7,566 bases of DNA from DASUSF01 sp036375275 (GCA_036375275.1 DASUSF010000125.1:1-7566); one strand, 5' to 3'. Counted from the stretch's first letter, positions 1-7,131 are shown. Program-made: numbers and translations. Notes: a model not told the origin generated them from the sequence alone.

Positions 1-152
1 TGCTGTGGCGTCACGCTCGAAGCGGACGCGGCCCCGACGGTACGCCCGCCCGATCGCCTCCGCGGCCCGGGCACCGGGCCGGCTTGTCGGGACGGCCGGC
101 GGTCCAGGGCCGGCAGGACGGAGAGCCCGGCAGCGGCGCGCGGGCCCGGCGC
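1..152. other. Sequence downstream of the sensor-kinase gene, no gene seen
   Basis: This stretch follows the end of the minus-strand operon. I see no ATG on the minus strand and no reading frame with recognisable protein content on either strand. It is extremely GC-rich and contains several short inverted repeats, of which the one at 63-81 is the best. Related kinases are often followed by a LuxR-type regulator gene; none begins inside this window, but one could lie beyond the left edge. Confidence 0.5.
63..81 (-). terminator. Possible terminator-like hairpin after the operon
   Basis: A perfect 8-bp all-GC stem (63-70 with 74-81) closes a 3-nt loop about 70 nt beyond the stop codon of the transporter-kinase gene. 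Neither strand has a T-run after the stem, so it is not a classical intrinsic terminator. In DNA this GC-rich such a hairpin can also arise by chance. Confidence 0.25.
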
Positions 153-2912
153 TCAGTCTTCCCCCGCTGCCACCGCGGCCGCCGGCGGCAGCGACGGGAC
201 CGGCAGGGTGAAGCGGAAGACGGCGCCGGCGGGGCGGGCGTTCTCGACCCAGATCCGGCCGCCGAAGCGCTCCACGATGTGCCGGCAGATGGTGAGCCCG
301 AGCCCGCTCCCGGCCGGCTTGCCCGCCGCCGGGTCGGGGTCGAACTGGCGGAACTTCTCGAACACCCGCTCGCGCGCGGCCTCCGGCACGCCCGGCCCGT
401 TGTCCTCGACGCTGACCCGCAGCCCGGCGGCATCGCGGGCGAGCCCGACCCGCACCCGCCCGCGCCCGGGCGGCACGAACTTCGCGGCGTTCGAGAGCAG
501 GTTGATCACCACCTGCATCAGGCGGTCGCGGTCGACCGTGATCGGCTCGAGGCCGCGCTCGAGGTCGGCCTCGACCACGACGCCCTTGTTCCGGAACAGG
601 CCCTGCGTCGCCGACAGGGCGTCGTCGATCACCTCCGCCGGGTCGCAGCGGGTCAGGCGCCACTCCATCCGCCCGGACTCGATCTTCGAGACGTCGAGGA
701 GGTCGTTGATCAGCCGGGTCAGCCGCTCGGATTCCTTGACCACGACGCCGAGGAACCGGGCGCGCTCGGCCACCGGCAGGTCCGGGTTGTCCTGCAGGAT
801 CTCCGAGAAGGAGCGGATCGAGGTCAGCGGCGTCCTGAGCTCGTGGCTGACGGTCGAGAGGAAATCGTCCTTCAACCGGTCGAGCTCCGTCAGCCGCACG
901 TTCGCCTCGGTCAGCTCGGCGTGGGCCCGTTCCAGGGCCGCCGACTTCTGCTTGAGCTCGTGGCTGTAGGCGATGACCTGCGACGCCTCGTCGAGGATCG
1001 CCATGACCTCGTCGGCGCTGAAGTCGTCGCCCTTGACCACCGTCGAGATCATGACCCGCGCCGAGGCCGCGCCGATCGCGCCCGCGAGCAGGCGCTCGGC
1101 GTAGCTCACGAGGTCGCTGTCCGCCTGCCCGCCGAGGTCGGGCGTCAGGCCCCGCCCCCGCGCGTGCTCGGCGAGCGCCCGCGCGGTCCGCTCGGGGCCG
1201 AGGTAGCGGGCGAGCAGCGCCTGGAGATCGGCGACCGTCGCGATGCCGCGCCAGAGGTGGGGGCCGCCGCCAAGCCGGTCGACCTCGACGAACAGCGTGG
1301 CCTGCACGCGCTCGAAGCTGTTCTGCCGGTCGACCAGCGAGGCGCCGACCAGGAGCCCGAGGTTGGCGGCGAGGCTCCAGATCAGGGCATGGCTGACGTT
1401 GCCGAGGCCGTCGAGCCCGAACAGGGCGTACGGTCGCAGCAACTCGATCCCGAACGGCCCGTCGGTCACGAACCCGAGATCGAGCCAGCCGGAACGGGCG
1501 AAGGCGGGCAGCAGCAGGCAGTACAGCCAGACCACGAAGCCGGCCGCGAGCCCGAGCAGCGCCCCACGCCGGGTCGCCCCGGTCCAGAACAGGCCGACCA
1601 GGATCGGCGGCGCGAACTGGGCCGCCGCCGCGAACGAGACCAGCCCGGTGGTGGCGAGGGCGTACGAGCTGCCGACCAGCTTGAAGTAGAGGTAGCCGAG
1701 CAGCAGCGTGACCAGGATGCCGCCGCGACGGATCGCGAGCAGCAGGCTGCCGAGGTCCTCGCGCTGGTTGAGGCGGAGGAAGCGCAGCCGGAGCAGAACC
1801 GGCATGATCAGGTCGTTGCACAGCATGGTCGACAACGCGACCGTGGCGACGATCACCATCGCGGTCGCGGCGGACAGCCCGCCGACGAAGGCGAGCAGCG
1901 CGACCGCCGGCTGGTCGGCGGCCATCGGCAGCATGAGCACGAAGAAGTCGGCGTCGACCGCGCCGTCCGGAAAGCGGAGGAGGCCGGCGAGCGCGATCGG
2001 CAGCACGAACAGGTTGATCACGAGCAGGTAGAGCGGGAACAGCCAGACCGCCTTGTCGAGATGCTCCTCGTTGACGTTCTCGATCACCGCGACCTGGAAC
2101 TGGCGCGGCAGGAACAGGATGGCGAGGCCGGAGAGGCAGGTCAGCGCGAACCAGTCGAGGTAGCCGAAGCCGGTGCCGGCGAAGGTCAGGAGCTGCTCGT
2201 GGCCGGCGCGGCCGGCCCGTCCGACGAGGTCGGCGAAGCCGTCGAACATGCCGTAGGTCACGAACGCGCCGACCGTCACGAACGCCGCGAGCTTGACCAC
2301 CGACTCCAGCGCGATCGCGAGCACCATGCCCTGGTGGTGCTCGGTCGCGTCGATGTGCCGGGTGCCGAACAGGATGCTGAAGGCGGCGAGCAGCAGGGCG
2401 ACGTAGAGCGCCAGGTCCTTGAAGAAGGGCGTGGTCTCGGCGGTGCCCGCGAGGCGCGGCTCCGGCCAGGCCATCATCACCTCGACGCTGACCGAGATCG
2501 CCTTCAGCTGGAGCGAGATGTAGGGCATGATGCCGACCACCGCGATCAGCGTGACCAGCCCGCCGAGCAGCGCGCTCTTGCCGTAGCGGGACGCGATGAA
2601 GTCGGCGATCGAGGTGATGCCGTACGCCTTGGTGATCCGGAGCATCTTCCGGAGCAGGAACCACCACAGACAGGCCATGAGGGTCGGCCCGAGATAGATC
2701 GGGAGGAAGCCGATCCCGCCCGCCGCCGCCCGCCCGACGCTGCCGTAGAACGTCCAGGCGGTGCAGTAGACCGCGATCGAGAGGGTGTAGACGGTGCCGC
2801 TGTTGATGATGCTGCGGCCCTGCTCCGCGCGCCGGTCGCCGAGCCACGCGACGCCGAACAGGAGGCCGAGGTAGGCGCTCGAGACCAGGAGGATGGTCCA
2901 GCCGCCGAGCAT
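153..2912 (-). CDS. CbrA-like SLC5 transporter / STAC / sensor histidine kinase
   Basis: This 919-residue inner-membrane protein fuses a sodium:solute symporter to a histidine kinase. Residues 1 to about 530 are rich in hydrophobic helices (roughly 12-13) with SLC5 features, including the conserved segment GLSAATAMVIVATVALSTM at 345-363. Residues about 550-625 match the STAC linker (ERLLAGAIGAASAR at 606-619). A short coiled coil (about 643-682) leads to a complete kinase core: H-box with phospho-acceptor His690, N-box with Asn808, G1 box DNGPG at 837-841, F-box at 851-857 and G2 box GSGLGL at 868-873. There is no PAS domain and no attached receiver. The start at 2912 was chosen over an in-frame ATG 34 codons upstream because the protein then begins with a membrane helix, as in the family, and a GGAGG lies upstream. 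The family includes CbrA (histidine uptake, carbon/nitrogen balance) and CrbS/MxtR (acetate response). The solute here is unknown, so I give no gene symbol. Confidence 0.93.
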   Translation of the reverse strand: MLGGWTILLVSSAYLGLLFGVAWLGDRRAEQGRSIINSGTVYTLSIAVYCTAWTFYGSVGRAAAGGIGFLPIYLGPTLMACLWWFLLRKMLRITKAYGITSIADFIASRYGKSALLGGLVTLIAVVGIMPYISLQLKAISVSVEVMMAWPEPRLAGTAETTPFFKDLALYVALLLAAFSILFGTRHIDATEHHQGMVLAIALESVVKLAAFVTVGAFVTYGMFDGFADLVGRAGRAGHEQLLTFAGTGFGYLDWFALTCLSGLAILFLPRQFQVAVIENVNEEHLDKAVWLFPLYLLVINLFVLPIALAGLLRFPDGAVDADFFVLMLPMAADQPAVALLAFVGGLSAATAMVIVATVALSTMLCNDLIMPVLLRLRFLRLNQREDLGSLLLAIRRGGILVTLLLGYLYFKLVGSSYALATTGLVSFAAAAQFAPPILVGLFWTGATRRGALLGLAAGFVVWLYCLLLPAFARSGWLDLGFVTDGPFGIELLRPYALFGLDGLGNVSHALIWSLAANLGLLVGASLVDRQNSFERVQATLFVEVDRLGGGPHLWRGIATVADLQALLARYLGPERTARALAEHARGRGLTPDLGGQADSDLVSYAERLLAGAIGAASARVMISTVVKGDDFSADEVMAILDEASQVIAYSHELKQKSAALERAHAELTEANVRLTELDRLKDDFLSTVSHELRTPLTSIRSFSEILQDNPDLPVAERARFLGVVVKESERLTRLINDLLDVSKIESGRMEWRLTRCDPAEVIDDALSATQGLFRNKGVVVEADLERGLEPITVDRDRLMQVVINLLSNAAKFVPPGRGRVRVGLARDAAGLRVSVEDNGPGVPEAARERVFEKFRQFDPDPAAGKPAGSGLGLTICRHIVERFGGRIWVENARPAGAVFRFTLPVPSLPPAAAVAAGED

Positions 2913-2914
2913 CG

Positions 2915-3115
2915 TCAGCGGGGCCTCCGGCGGCCGCCGACCAGGCCGAGCAGGACGATGATCAGGGCCCAGGCCGTGAACAGGTAGACCACCAGCGGCG
3001 GCAGCCCGAGCCATCGCGGCAGCGCGTCGACCACGACCAGCAGCGGGAAGTTCAGGAGCAGAAGCCCGAACAGGAAGATCGCGATCAGACGCTTGCCGCG
3101 TTGCTCGTCGCGCAT
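2915..3115 (-). CDS. Small two-helix membrane protein, likely SLC5 partner
   Basis: This encodes a 66-residue protein with a charged start (MRDEQRGKR), a hydrophobic helix at about 10-31, a short loop with DALPRW, a second helix at about 41-60, and a basic tail (GGRRRPR). It sits in a longer open frame, but the frame upstream of this ATG is an antisense-like shadow of the exonuclease gene. Its stop codon is 2 nt before the start of the transporter-kinase gene (TGACGATG), so translation is probably coupled. Small two-helix proteins encoded just upstream are a known habit of SLC5 transporters (YjcH with ActP, YhdT with PanF), and a small ORF called cbrX precedes cbrA in Pseudomonas. By position and shape this looks like the equivalent; I cannot assign it to a named family. 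No strong ribosome binding site is visible. Confidence 0.8.
   Translation of the reverse strand: MRDEQRGKRLIAIFLFGLLLLNFPLLVVVDALPRWLGLPPLVVYLFTAWALIIVLLGLVGGRRRPR
2924..2928 (-). promoter_or_regulatory. Ribosome binding site of the transporter-kinase gene
   Basis: GGAGG on the minus strand lies 11 nt before the ATG at 2912, inside the last codons of the small membrane-protein gene. The spacing is a little long. It supports 2912 as the true start and fits translational coupling between the two genes. Confidence 0.5.
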
Positions 3116-3126
3116 GGCCACGTCGC

Positions 3127-5247
3127 TCAGCCGCCGACCCGCACGCCGCGGCGCGCGCCGCTGCCGAACGCCTCGGCCTGCCGCCGCCGGAGCGCGACCG
3201 CCCGCTCGCTCAGCCGGAGCGCGTCGCCGAGGGTCCGGACGCCGCGCCCGGCGAGCAGGTCGATCATCCGGAGAAACACCTCGGCCGTGCCGAGCGCGTC
3301 GCCGAGGGCCTGGTGACGGTCGGCGAGGACCACGCCGAAGCGCGCCGCGATCGCATCCAGGCCATGCTCGTCGGTGTGGTCGTGGAGGATCGCCGAGAGC
3401 AGCAGCGTGTCGAGCACCGGCTGATCGAAGCGGACCCCGGCCCGCTCCTCCGCCTTGCGCAGGAAGGCGAGATCGAAGGCGGCGTTGTGCGCCACCAGCA
3501 CCGCGCCCTCGGCGAAGGCGTGGAACTGCGCGAGCGCGATCTCGATCGGCGGCCGCCCGCGGACCATCGGGTCGGTGATGCCGTGGAAGCGGCTCGAGGC
3601 TTGCGGGATCGGCCGGCCGGGATCGACCAGGCGGTCGAAGGTCTCGCCCGAGAGCAGCCGGCGGTTCACGATCCGGACCGCGGCGATCTGGACGATCTCG
3701 TCCCGGCCCGCCGGATCGAGGCCGGTGGTCTCGGTGTCGAACACGACGTAGGTCAGGCTGGCGAGCGGCCGCTCGAGCAGGCCCGGGGTGGCGGTCGCCC
3801 GCTCCATCAGGTCGAAGTCGTAGAACTCGGGGCGCGGCGGCAGGTCGGCGGGCGCATCCCCCGTCGCCAAGCGCGACGACGCCGGCAGCAGCAGGCGGAG
3901 CACCGATTCCTCCGGTCGCCCGCCGTCCTGGCTCCAGGCCTCCGCCTGATGCCGCTCGAGCACGTCGCGCAGACGCTGCAGGCCCGCCGATTCGGGGAGG
4001 TCGCGGTCCAGCCACCCGGCGAGCACCGCGGGCGAGACGGGGCTGCCGGCGTAGCGGAGGTCGAGCCGCACCCGGGAGCCGGCGCGGGCGGCCTCGAGAT
4101 CGACCCGCGTGACGCCGCTCGCGCCCGCCAGCGCCCGCACCAGGCCCTCGAGCAGCATCGCGAGGTGGACGCCGTCGCCGCGCAGCCAGACCGGCAGGCC
4201 GATGGCCTGGAGCACGAGCGGCGGCTCGGCGTCCGCGAGCCGGTGGCCGGCCTGGAGCCCGAGGTCGCTCGTGAGCAGGTCGGCGTCCGGCCATGCGGCC
4301 TCGGCGAGCGCGCCGAGCGCGTGGTCGAGGTCGTCGAGCCGCGCCCGGAACAGCACCGCCTCACGCTCCACCACCCCGCCGAAGTCGTGACGGTGAGCGG
4401 GCGCGAGGTCGGGGTCGCCCAGCATCTCGGCGGCGGCGATGAGCGAGGCGGCCGGCGCGCGGAGCGCCCGGACCCGCCGTGCGACCTCTCCGGGTCCGCC
4501 GGCGGGGGCGCGGAGGTGCGCCGTCGCGTCGACGAACTCCAGGATGAACCCGGCCGCGCCGCCCCCGCGCCGGATCGGCGCCATCCGGCAGCGGAGCAGC
4601 CGCTCGCCGTCCGCCGTCGTGCACAGGAACGCCTCGCTGACCGCGCTCGCCTCGCCGTGGTCGTCCCCGGCGCCCAGGAGCCTCTGCACATGGCGGACCG
4701 GCCCGCTCGCGATCAGGCGATCGAGCGGGCGGTCGAGGCCGAGGCCCGGCGGCGCGCCGAGGATCCGCCGGGCGGCGTCGTTGAACAGGAGGATCCGCCG
4801 GTCGGCCGAGCAGCCGATCACCCCGTCGCCGAGGCTCTGCAGGACCGCTTCGAGGCGCACCCGCTGCTCGTCGCCGCGGGCACCGGCCTCGCGCAGCGCC
4901 CGGTCCTGCTCGTGGCGGAGCTCGCGGGTCCGCTCCGCCAGCGCCGCGAGCGCCGCCGGCAGATCGCCGAGCGCGTGCCGGCCAGAGGCCGCGAGGCGGC
5001 GGTTGGGCCCGGCGTGGATCTGGAGCTGGATCTCGCGGGTCAGCGTCCGGAGCGGCCGGAGCCACGCCAGCTCCTGGAGCACCCAGACCCCGAGGCAGCC
5101 GAGCGACACCAGCAGGAAGCCGAGCGCCAGCGCCAGCGGCACGGGCGCCGCCCCCGCCTCGATCAGCCAGCCGGCGAGGACGAGCCCGCCGCCGGCGATC
5201 ACGAGGATCAGAAGGGCCGACCCCGAGTGGACCAGGCGCGGCGCCAT
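3127..5247 (-). CDS. Membrane PAS / pseudo-histidine kinase fused to DEDDh exonuclease
   Basis: This 706-residue protein has two N-terminal membrane helices (about 8-29 and 36-57) separated by only a few residues, so it has no sizeable periplasmic sensor. A HAMP-like and coiled-coil stretch (about 60-125) and a PAS domain (about 127-243) follow. Residues about 250-456 look like a histidine-kinase core that has lost its active sites. The H-box position reads RALRAP with Arg260 where His is expected, the N-box Asn is replaced by Arg371, the G1 Asp-Asn-Gly is not kept (YAGSP at 399-403), and the G2 glycines are missing (ESAGLQ at 419-424). Residues about 498-665 are an intact DnaQ/DNA polymerase III epsilon-type 3'-5' exonuclease: Exo I FDTETTGLD with Asp504 and Glu506, Exo II HNAAFD with Asp592, Exo III with His645 and Asp650. 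Automatic annotation would probably call it 'DNA polymerase III subunit epsilon', but the membrane anchor and the two-component operon make replication proofreading unlikely. Its nucleic-acid or nucleotide substrate is unknown. Confidence 0.88.
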   Translation of the reverse strand: MAPRLVHSGSALLILVIAGGGLVLAGWLIEAGAAPVPLALALGFLLVSLGCLGVWVLQELAWLRPLRTLTREIQLQIHAGPNRRLAASGRHALGDLPAALAALAERTRELRHEQDRALREAGARGDEQRVRLEAVLQSLGDGVIGCSADRRILLFNDAARRILGAPPGLGLDRPLDRLIASGPVRHVQRLLGAGDDHGEASAVSEAFLCTTADGERLLRCRMAPIRRGGGAAGFILEFVDATAHLRAPAGGPGEVARRVRALRAPAASLIAAAEMLGDPDLAPAHRHDFGGVVEREAVLFRARLDDLDHALGALAEAAWPDADLLTSDLGLQAGHRLADAEPPLVLQAIGLPVWLRGDGVHLAMLLEGLVRALAGASGVTRVDLEAARAGSRVRLDLRYAGSPVSPAVLAGWLDRDLPESAGLQRLRDVLERHQAEAWSQDGGRPEESVLRLLLPASSRLATGDAPADLPPRPEFYDFDLMERATATPGLLERPLASLTYVVFDTETTGLDPAGRDEIVQIAAVRIVNRRLLSGETFDRLVDPGRPIPQASSRFHGITDPMVRGRPPIEIALAQFHAFAEGAVLVAHNAAFDLAFLRKAEERAGVRFDQPVLDTLLLSAILHDHTDEHGLDAIAARFGVVLADRHQALGDALGTAEVFLRMIDLLAGRGVRTLGDALRLSERAVALRRRQAEAFGSGARRGVRVGG

Positions 5248-5255
5248 GGCCGGAG

Positions 5256-5627
5256 TCAGGCGCCGCCGAGCATCGCCTTGACCCGCGCCACCAGGTCCCG
5301 GGTCGAGAACGGCTTGGTGACGTAGGCGTCGGCGCCGAGGGCCATGCCCTTCTCGCGCTCGACGTCGCGCCCCTTCGCGGTCAGCATGATGATCCTGGTG
5401 CCCTGCCAGCCCGGCTGGTCGCGGATCCGCCGGCAGACCTCGAAGCCGTCGCAGTCGGGCATCATGACGTCGAGCAGCACGAGGTCGGCCGGCGCCCGCC
5501 CGAGCGCCTCCACCGCCGCGCCGCCATCCTCCGCGACCTCGACCTCGAACCCCTCCCGCTCCATCAGGAAGCGGAGCGACATCACGATGTTCGGCTCGTC
5601 GTCGACCACCAGCACACGCTTGGCCAT
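5256..5627 (-). CDS. Stand-alone response-regulator receiver (CheY-like)
   Basis: This is a 123-residue single receiver domain with no output domain. All key residues are present: the acidic pair Asp9-Asp10, phospho-acceptor Asp53 in LLDVMMPD, Thr83 in MLTAKG, and Lys105 in TKPF. The open frame extends 30 codons further upstream, but the family start MAKRVLVVDDEPN fixes the ATG at 5627, with a GAGG-type site about 10 nt before it. It is the first gene of the cluster, 8 nt ahead of the pseudokinase-exonuclease gene. The likely phosphate donor is the transporter-kinase at the end of the operon, which has no receiver of its own. With no DNA-binding domain, it should act by protein contact or as a step in a relay. 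Its partner could be the neighbouring pseudokinase core; that is inference. Confidence 0.93.
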   Translation of the reverse strand: MAKRVLVVDDEPNIVMSLRFLMEREGFEVEVAEDGGAAVEALGRAPADLVLLDVMMPDCDGFEVCRRIRDQPGWQGTRIIMLTAKGRDVEREKGMALGADAYVTKPFSTRDLVARVKAMLGGA

Positions 5628-5676
5628 GGGCGTCCCGCCTCGTCCCGCTTCAGGCCCCCCTGATGCTGCGACAACG

Positions 5677-5750
5677 TAGAGCAATTTCCGATGAGACAGA
5701 ACCGCATCGCGCCGCAACGCCCTTCCGCTTATCGGAAGAAAATTGCTCTA
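5677..5750. repeat. AT-richer interspersed palindrome, TAGAGCAATTT arms
   Basis: TAGAGCAATTT at 5677-5687 is exactly complementary to AAATTGCTCTA at 5740-5750. The pairing continues with CCGAT (5688-5692) against ATCGG (5731-5735), leaving AAGA as a bulge on one side. The 38-nt centre has no clear further pairing. It is distinctly richer in A and T than its surroundings. It resembles the short palindromic repeats scattered between genes in Methylobacterium; that comparison is from memory. On the minus strand it lies 50-123 nt before the receiver start codon, so it is probably part of the leader or promoter. Confidence 0.7.
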
Positions 5751-5762
5751 CTCCATTGGATC

Positions 5763-5823
5763 AGAGCGGATTCACCCGATCGGAACCGCTTGCAGGCGGC
5801 TCCGTCATATCGGGATCCGCTCT
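5763..5823. repeat. Long near-perfect hairpin element, AGAGCGGAT arms
   Basis: Three blocks pair in order. AGAGCGGAT (5763-5771) pairs with ATCCGCTCT (5815-5823). CCCGAT (5775-5780) pairs with ATCGGG (5809-5814). CGGAACCGC (5781-5789) pairs with GCGGCTCCG (5796-5804), with one mismatch that becomes a U-G wobble in minus-strand RNA. The loop is TTGCAG, and TCA and TCAT are bulges. About 24 paired positions in 61 nt is far more than chance would give. It begins only 12 nt from the neighbouring palindrome, and both start with the similar string AGAGC. Confidence 0.75.
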
Positions 5824-5978
5824 AGCGCGATCCGCGGGCGGTTGTCAGGTCGGGCGGCGGCCATCCGGGTTTTGTCGCGAGGCCCCTGCCCCGCCGCGGC
5901 GCCGCCTGCTCCGCGCCGCCGGCGGCCGAGGGGCTGCCGTTCGATGGCGCCGGGGCCGGACCGGACACCCGGCGGGCC

Positions 5979-7118
5979 TCAGAGCTCGATCCGGTAGCGC
6001 TCGACGGCCTCCGGATCGAGCTCGATGCCGAGCCCGGGCCCCTCCGGCACCCGGATCTCGCCCCGCACCGGGACCAGCGGCTGGAGCAGGAGGTCGTCCC
6101 GGAGCGGGTTGTCGGAGACGTCGTACTCGAGCATCCGGGGATACGGCTCGTGGTCGGTGTGCGGCCAGGCCGGCAGCGCCGCCATGAAGTGCAGGGCGGC
6201 CGCGAGCCCGACCGCCGAGCCCCAGACGTGCGGCGAGTAGCGGACGTTGTGCACCTGGCAGAGCGTCCAGATCTTGCGCGCCTCGTCGAGCCCGCCGACC
6301 AGCGTGATGTCCGGCTGCACGAGGTCGACCGCGCGGTCCTTCATCAGGCGGGCGAAGTCGGACACGGTGTACAGCGCCTCGCCCGCGGCGACCGGGACCG
6401 GCGCCCGCGCCGACAGCCGCCGGTAGCCCTCGACGTCCTGCGGCGGCAGGGGCTCCTCGTAGAAGTGGATGCCGATCTCCAGGGTGCGGCGCATGCTCTC
6501 GAGGGCGAGGTCGACCGTGTAGTTGCCGTTGACGTCGACCATCAGGAGCGCGTCCGGGCCGAGCAGGTCGCGGACCAGGGCGCAGCGCTCGGCGTCCGAC
6601 CTCGGGCTGATCCCGATCTTGAACTTGCACCCGCGATAGCCCTGGCCCCGGAAGCGCTCGACCTGCCGGTCGAGCTGCCTCTCCGGGTCGGCGGTGAGAT
6701 AGCCGTCGCTGGCGTAGCAGGGGATGGTCCCGCGGCCCCGCCCGCCGAGCAGATCGGTGACCGACACGCCGAGCGTCTTCCCGATCGCGTCGTGGATCGC
6801 GGTGTTGATGCCCGAGATCGCGGCGGTCATCCCGTTCTGCAGGCCGAGATGGTAGAGGCGCCCCCACACCTCGCCCGCCACGTGCTCGCGCTGGTACAGC
6901 GTCCGGCCGAGGTAGAACGGCCGGATCACCTCGAGGTAGGCCGCGACCACGCGCGGCGGCCCCCAGGCCTCGCCGATACCGGTGATCCCGTCCTCGCTCT
7001 CGACCTCGACGACGCTCGCCTGGCGGACCGCGGTCAGCCCGCGCGCCATGCCGTAGGCCCTGGCCGCCGGCATCTCGTAGCGGAGCGGGATCAGCCGGAT
7101 GTCGCGGATGCGCGCCAT
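5979..7118 (-). CDS. Mandelate racemase / muconate lactonizing enzyme family protein
   Basis: This 379-residue cytoplasmic enzyme belongs to the enolase superfamily, whose members abstract a proton next to a carboxylate and stabilise the enolate with Mg2+. The N-terminal capping domain (about 1-125) is followed by the barrel. Lys165 and Lys167 form the KxK base motif (KFKIG). Asp195 (VDVNGNY), Glu221 (YEEPLPP) and Glu247 (AGEALY) are the metal ligands. Asp270 (QPD) and His297 (SPHVWGS) form the His-Asp dyad that defines the mandelate racemase subgroup. Numbering is close to that of Pseudomonas mandelate racemase. Length is normal and the gene looks intact. Most family members of this type are sugar-acid dehydratases, so a dehydratase is at least as likely as a racemase. 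No transporter or pathway gene is adjacent, so the substrate stays open. The nearest same-strand gene downstream starts about 350 nt away, so it is probably transcribed alone. Confidence 0.93.
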   Translation of the reverse strand: MARIRDIRLIPLRYEMPAARAYGMARGLTAVRQASVVEVESEDGITGIGEAWGPPRVVAAYLEVIRPFYLGRTLYQREHVAGEVWGRLYHLGLQNGMTAAISGINTAIHDAIGKTLGVSVTDLLGGRGRGTIPCYASDGYLTADPERQLDRQVERFRGQGYRGCKFKIGISPRSDAERCALVRDLLGPDALLMVDVNGNYTVDLALESMRRTLEIGIHFYEEPLPPQDVEGYRRLSARAPVPVAAGEALYTVSDFARLMKDRAVDLVQPDITLVGGLDEARKIWTLCQVHNVRYSPHVWGSAVGLAAALHFMAALPAWPHTDHEPYPRMLEYDVSDNPLRDDLLLQPLVPVRGEIRVPEGPGLGIELDPEAVERYRIEL

Positions 7119-7125
7119 GTCCTCG

Positions 7126-7131
7126 CCTCCT
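7126..7131 (-). promoter_or_regulatory. Strong Shine-Dalgarno site of the racemase-family gene
   Basis: AGGAGG on the minus strand sits 7 nt before the ATG at 7118. It is the clearest ribosome binding site in the window and fixes the start of the enzyme. Confidence 0.85.

Larger units (their letters stand above)
5628..5978. other. Intergenic region upstream of the receiver-led operon
   Basis: These 351 nt separate the receiver gene from the racemase-family gene; both are on the minus strand. Any promoter for the four-gene operon should lie here, but I find no convincing -35/-10 pair. The left half carries two palindromic elements, listed separately. The right half (5824-5978) is GC-rich, with nested inverted repeats such as GCCCCT at 5882-5887 facing AGGGGC at 5929-5934. 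These could fold in the 3' end of the racemase-family transcript, but no T-run follows. Confidence 0.6.

Noticed and set aside
84..2987. A 967-codon open frame on the plus strand
   Set aside because: It lies wholly antisense to the SLC5-STAC kinase. Its product is a low-complexity string rich in Arg, Glu, Asp, Gln and Ala with no domain, as expected of the mirror frame in very GC-rich DNA.
2915..4294. A 459-codon minus-strand frame containing the small membrane protein
   Set aside because: Only the last 66 codons look like protein. The upstream part is Arg/Pro/Ala-rich and out of frame with the exonuclease gene it overlaps, so I keep only the start at 3115.
3127..5247. The exonuclease protein as the replicative proofreading subunit DnaQ
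   Set aside because: DnaQ is a soluble protein of roughly 230-250 residues. This one is 706 residues with membrane helices, PAS and a kinase-like core, inside a two-component operon.
3313..5325. A 670-codon open frame on the plus strand
   Set aside because: It is antisense to the pseudokinase-exonuclease gene and has the same biased, domain-free composition. The minus-strand frame carries clear PAS and DEDDh motifs.
5782..5806. GGAAC, 16 nt, then CGTC on the plus strand, resembling an EcfG general-stress promoter (GGAAC-N16-17-CGTT)
   Set aside because: It points away from both neighbouring genes, no plus-strand gene follows, and both boxes lie within the arms of the 5763-5823 hairpin, so the match is better explained by the palindrome.
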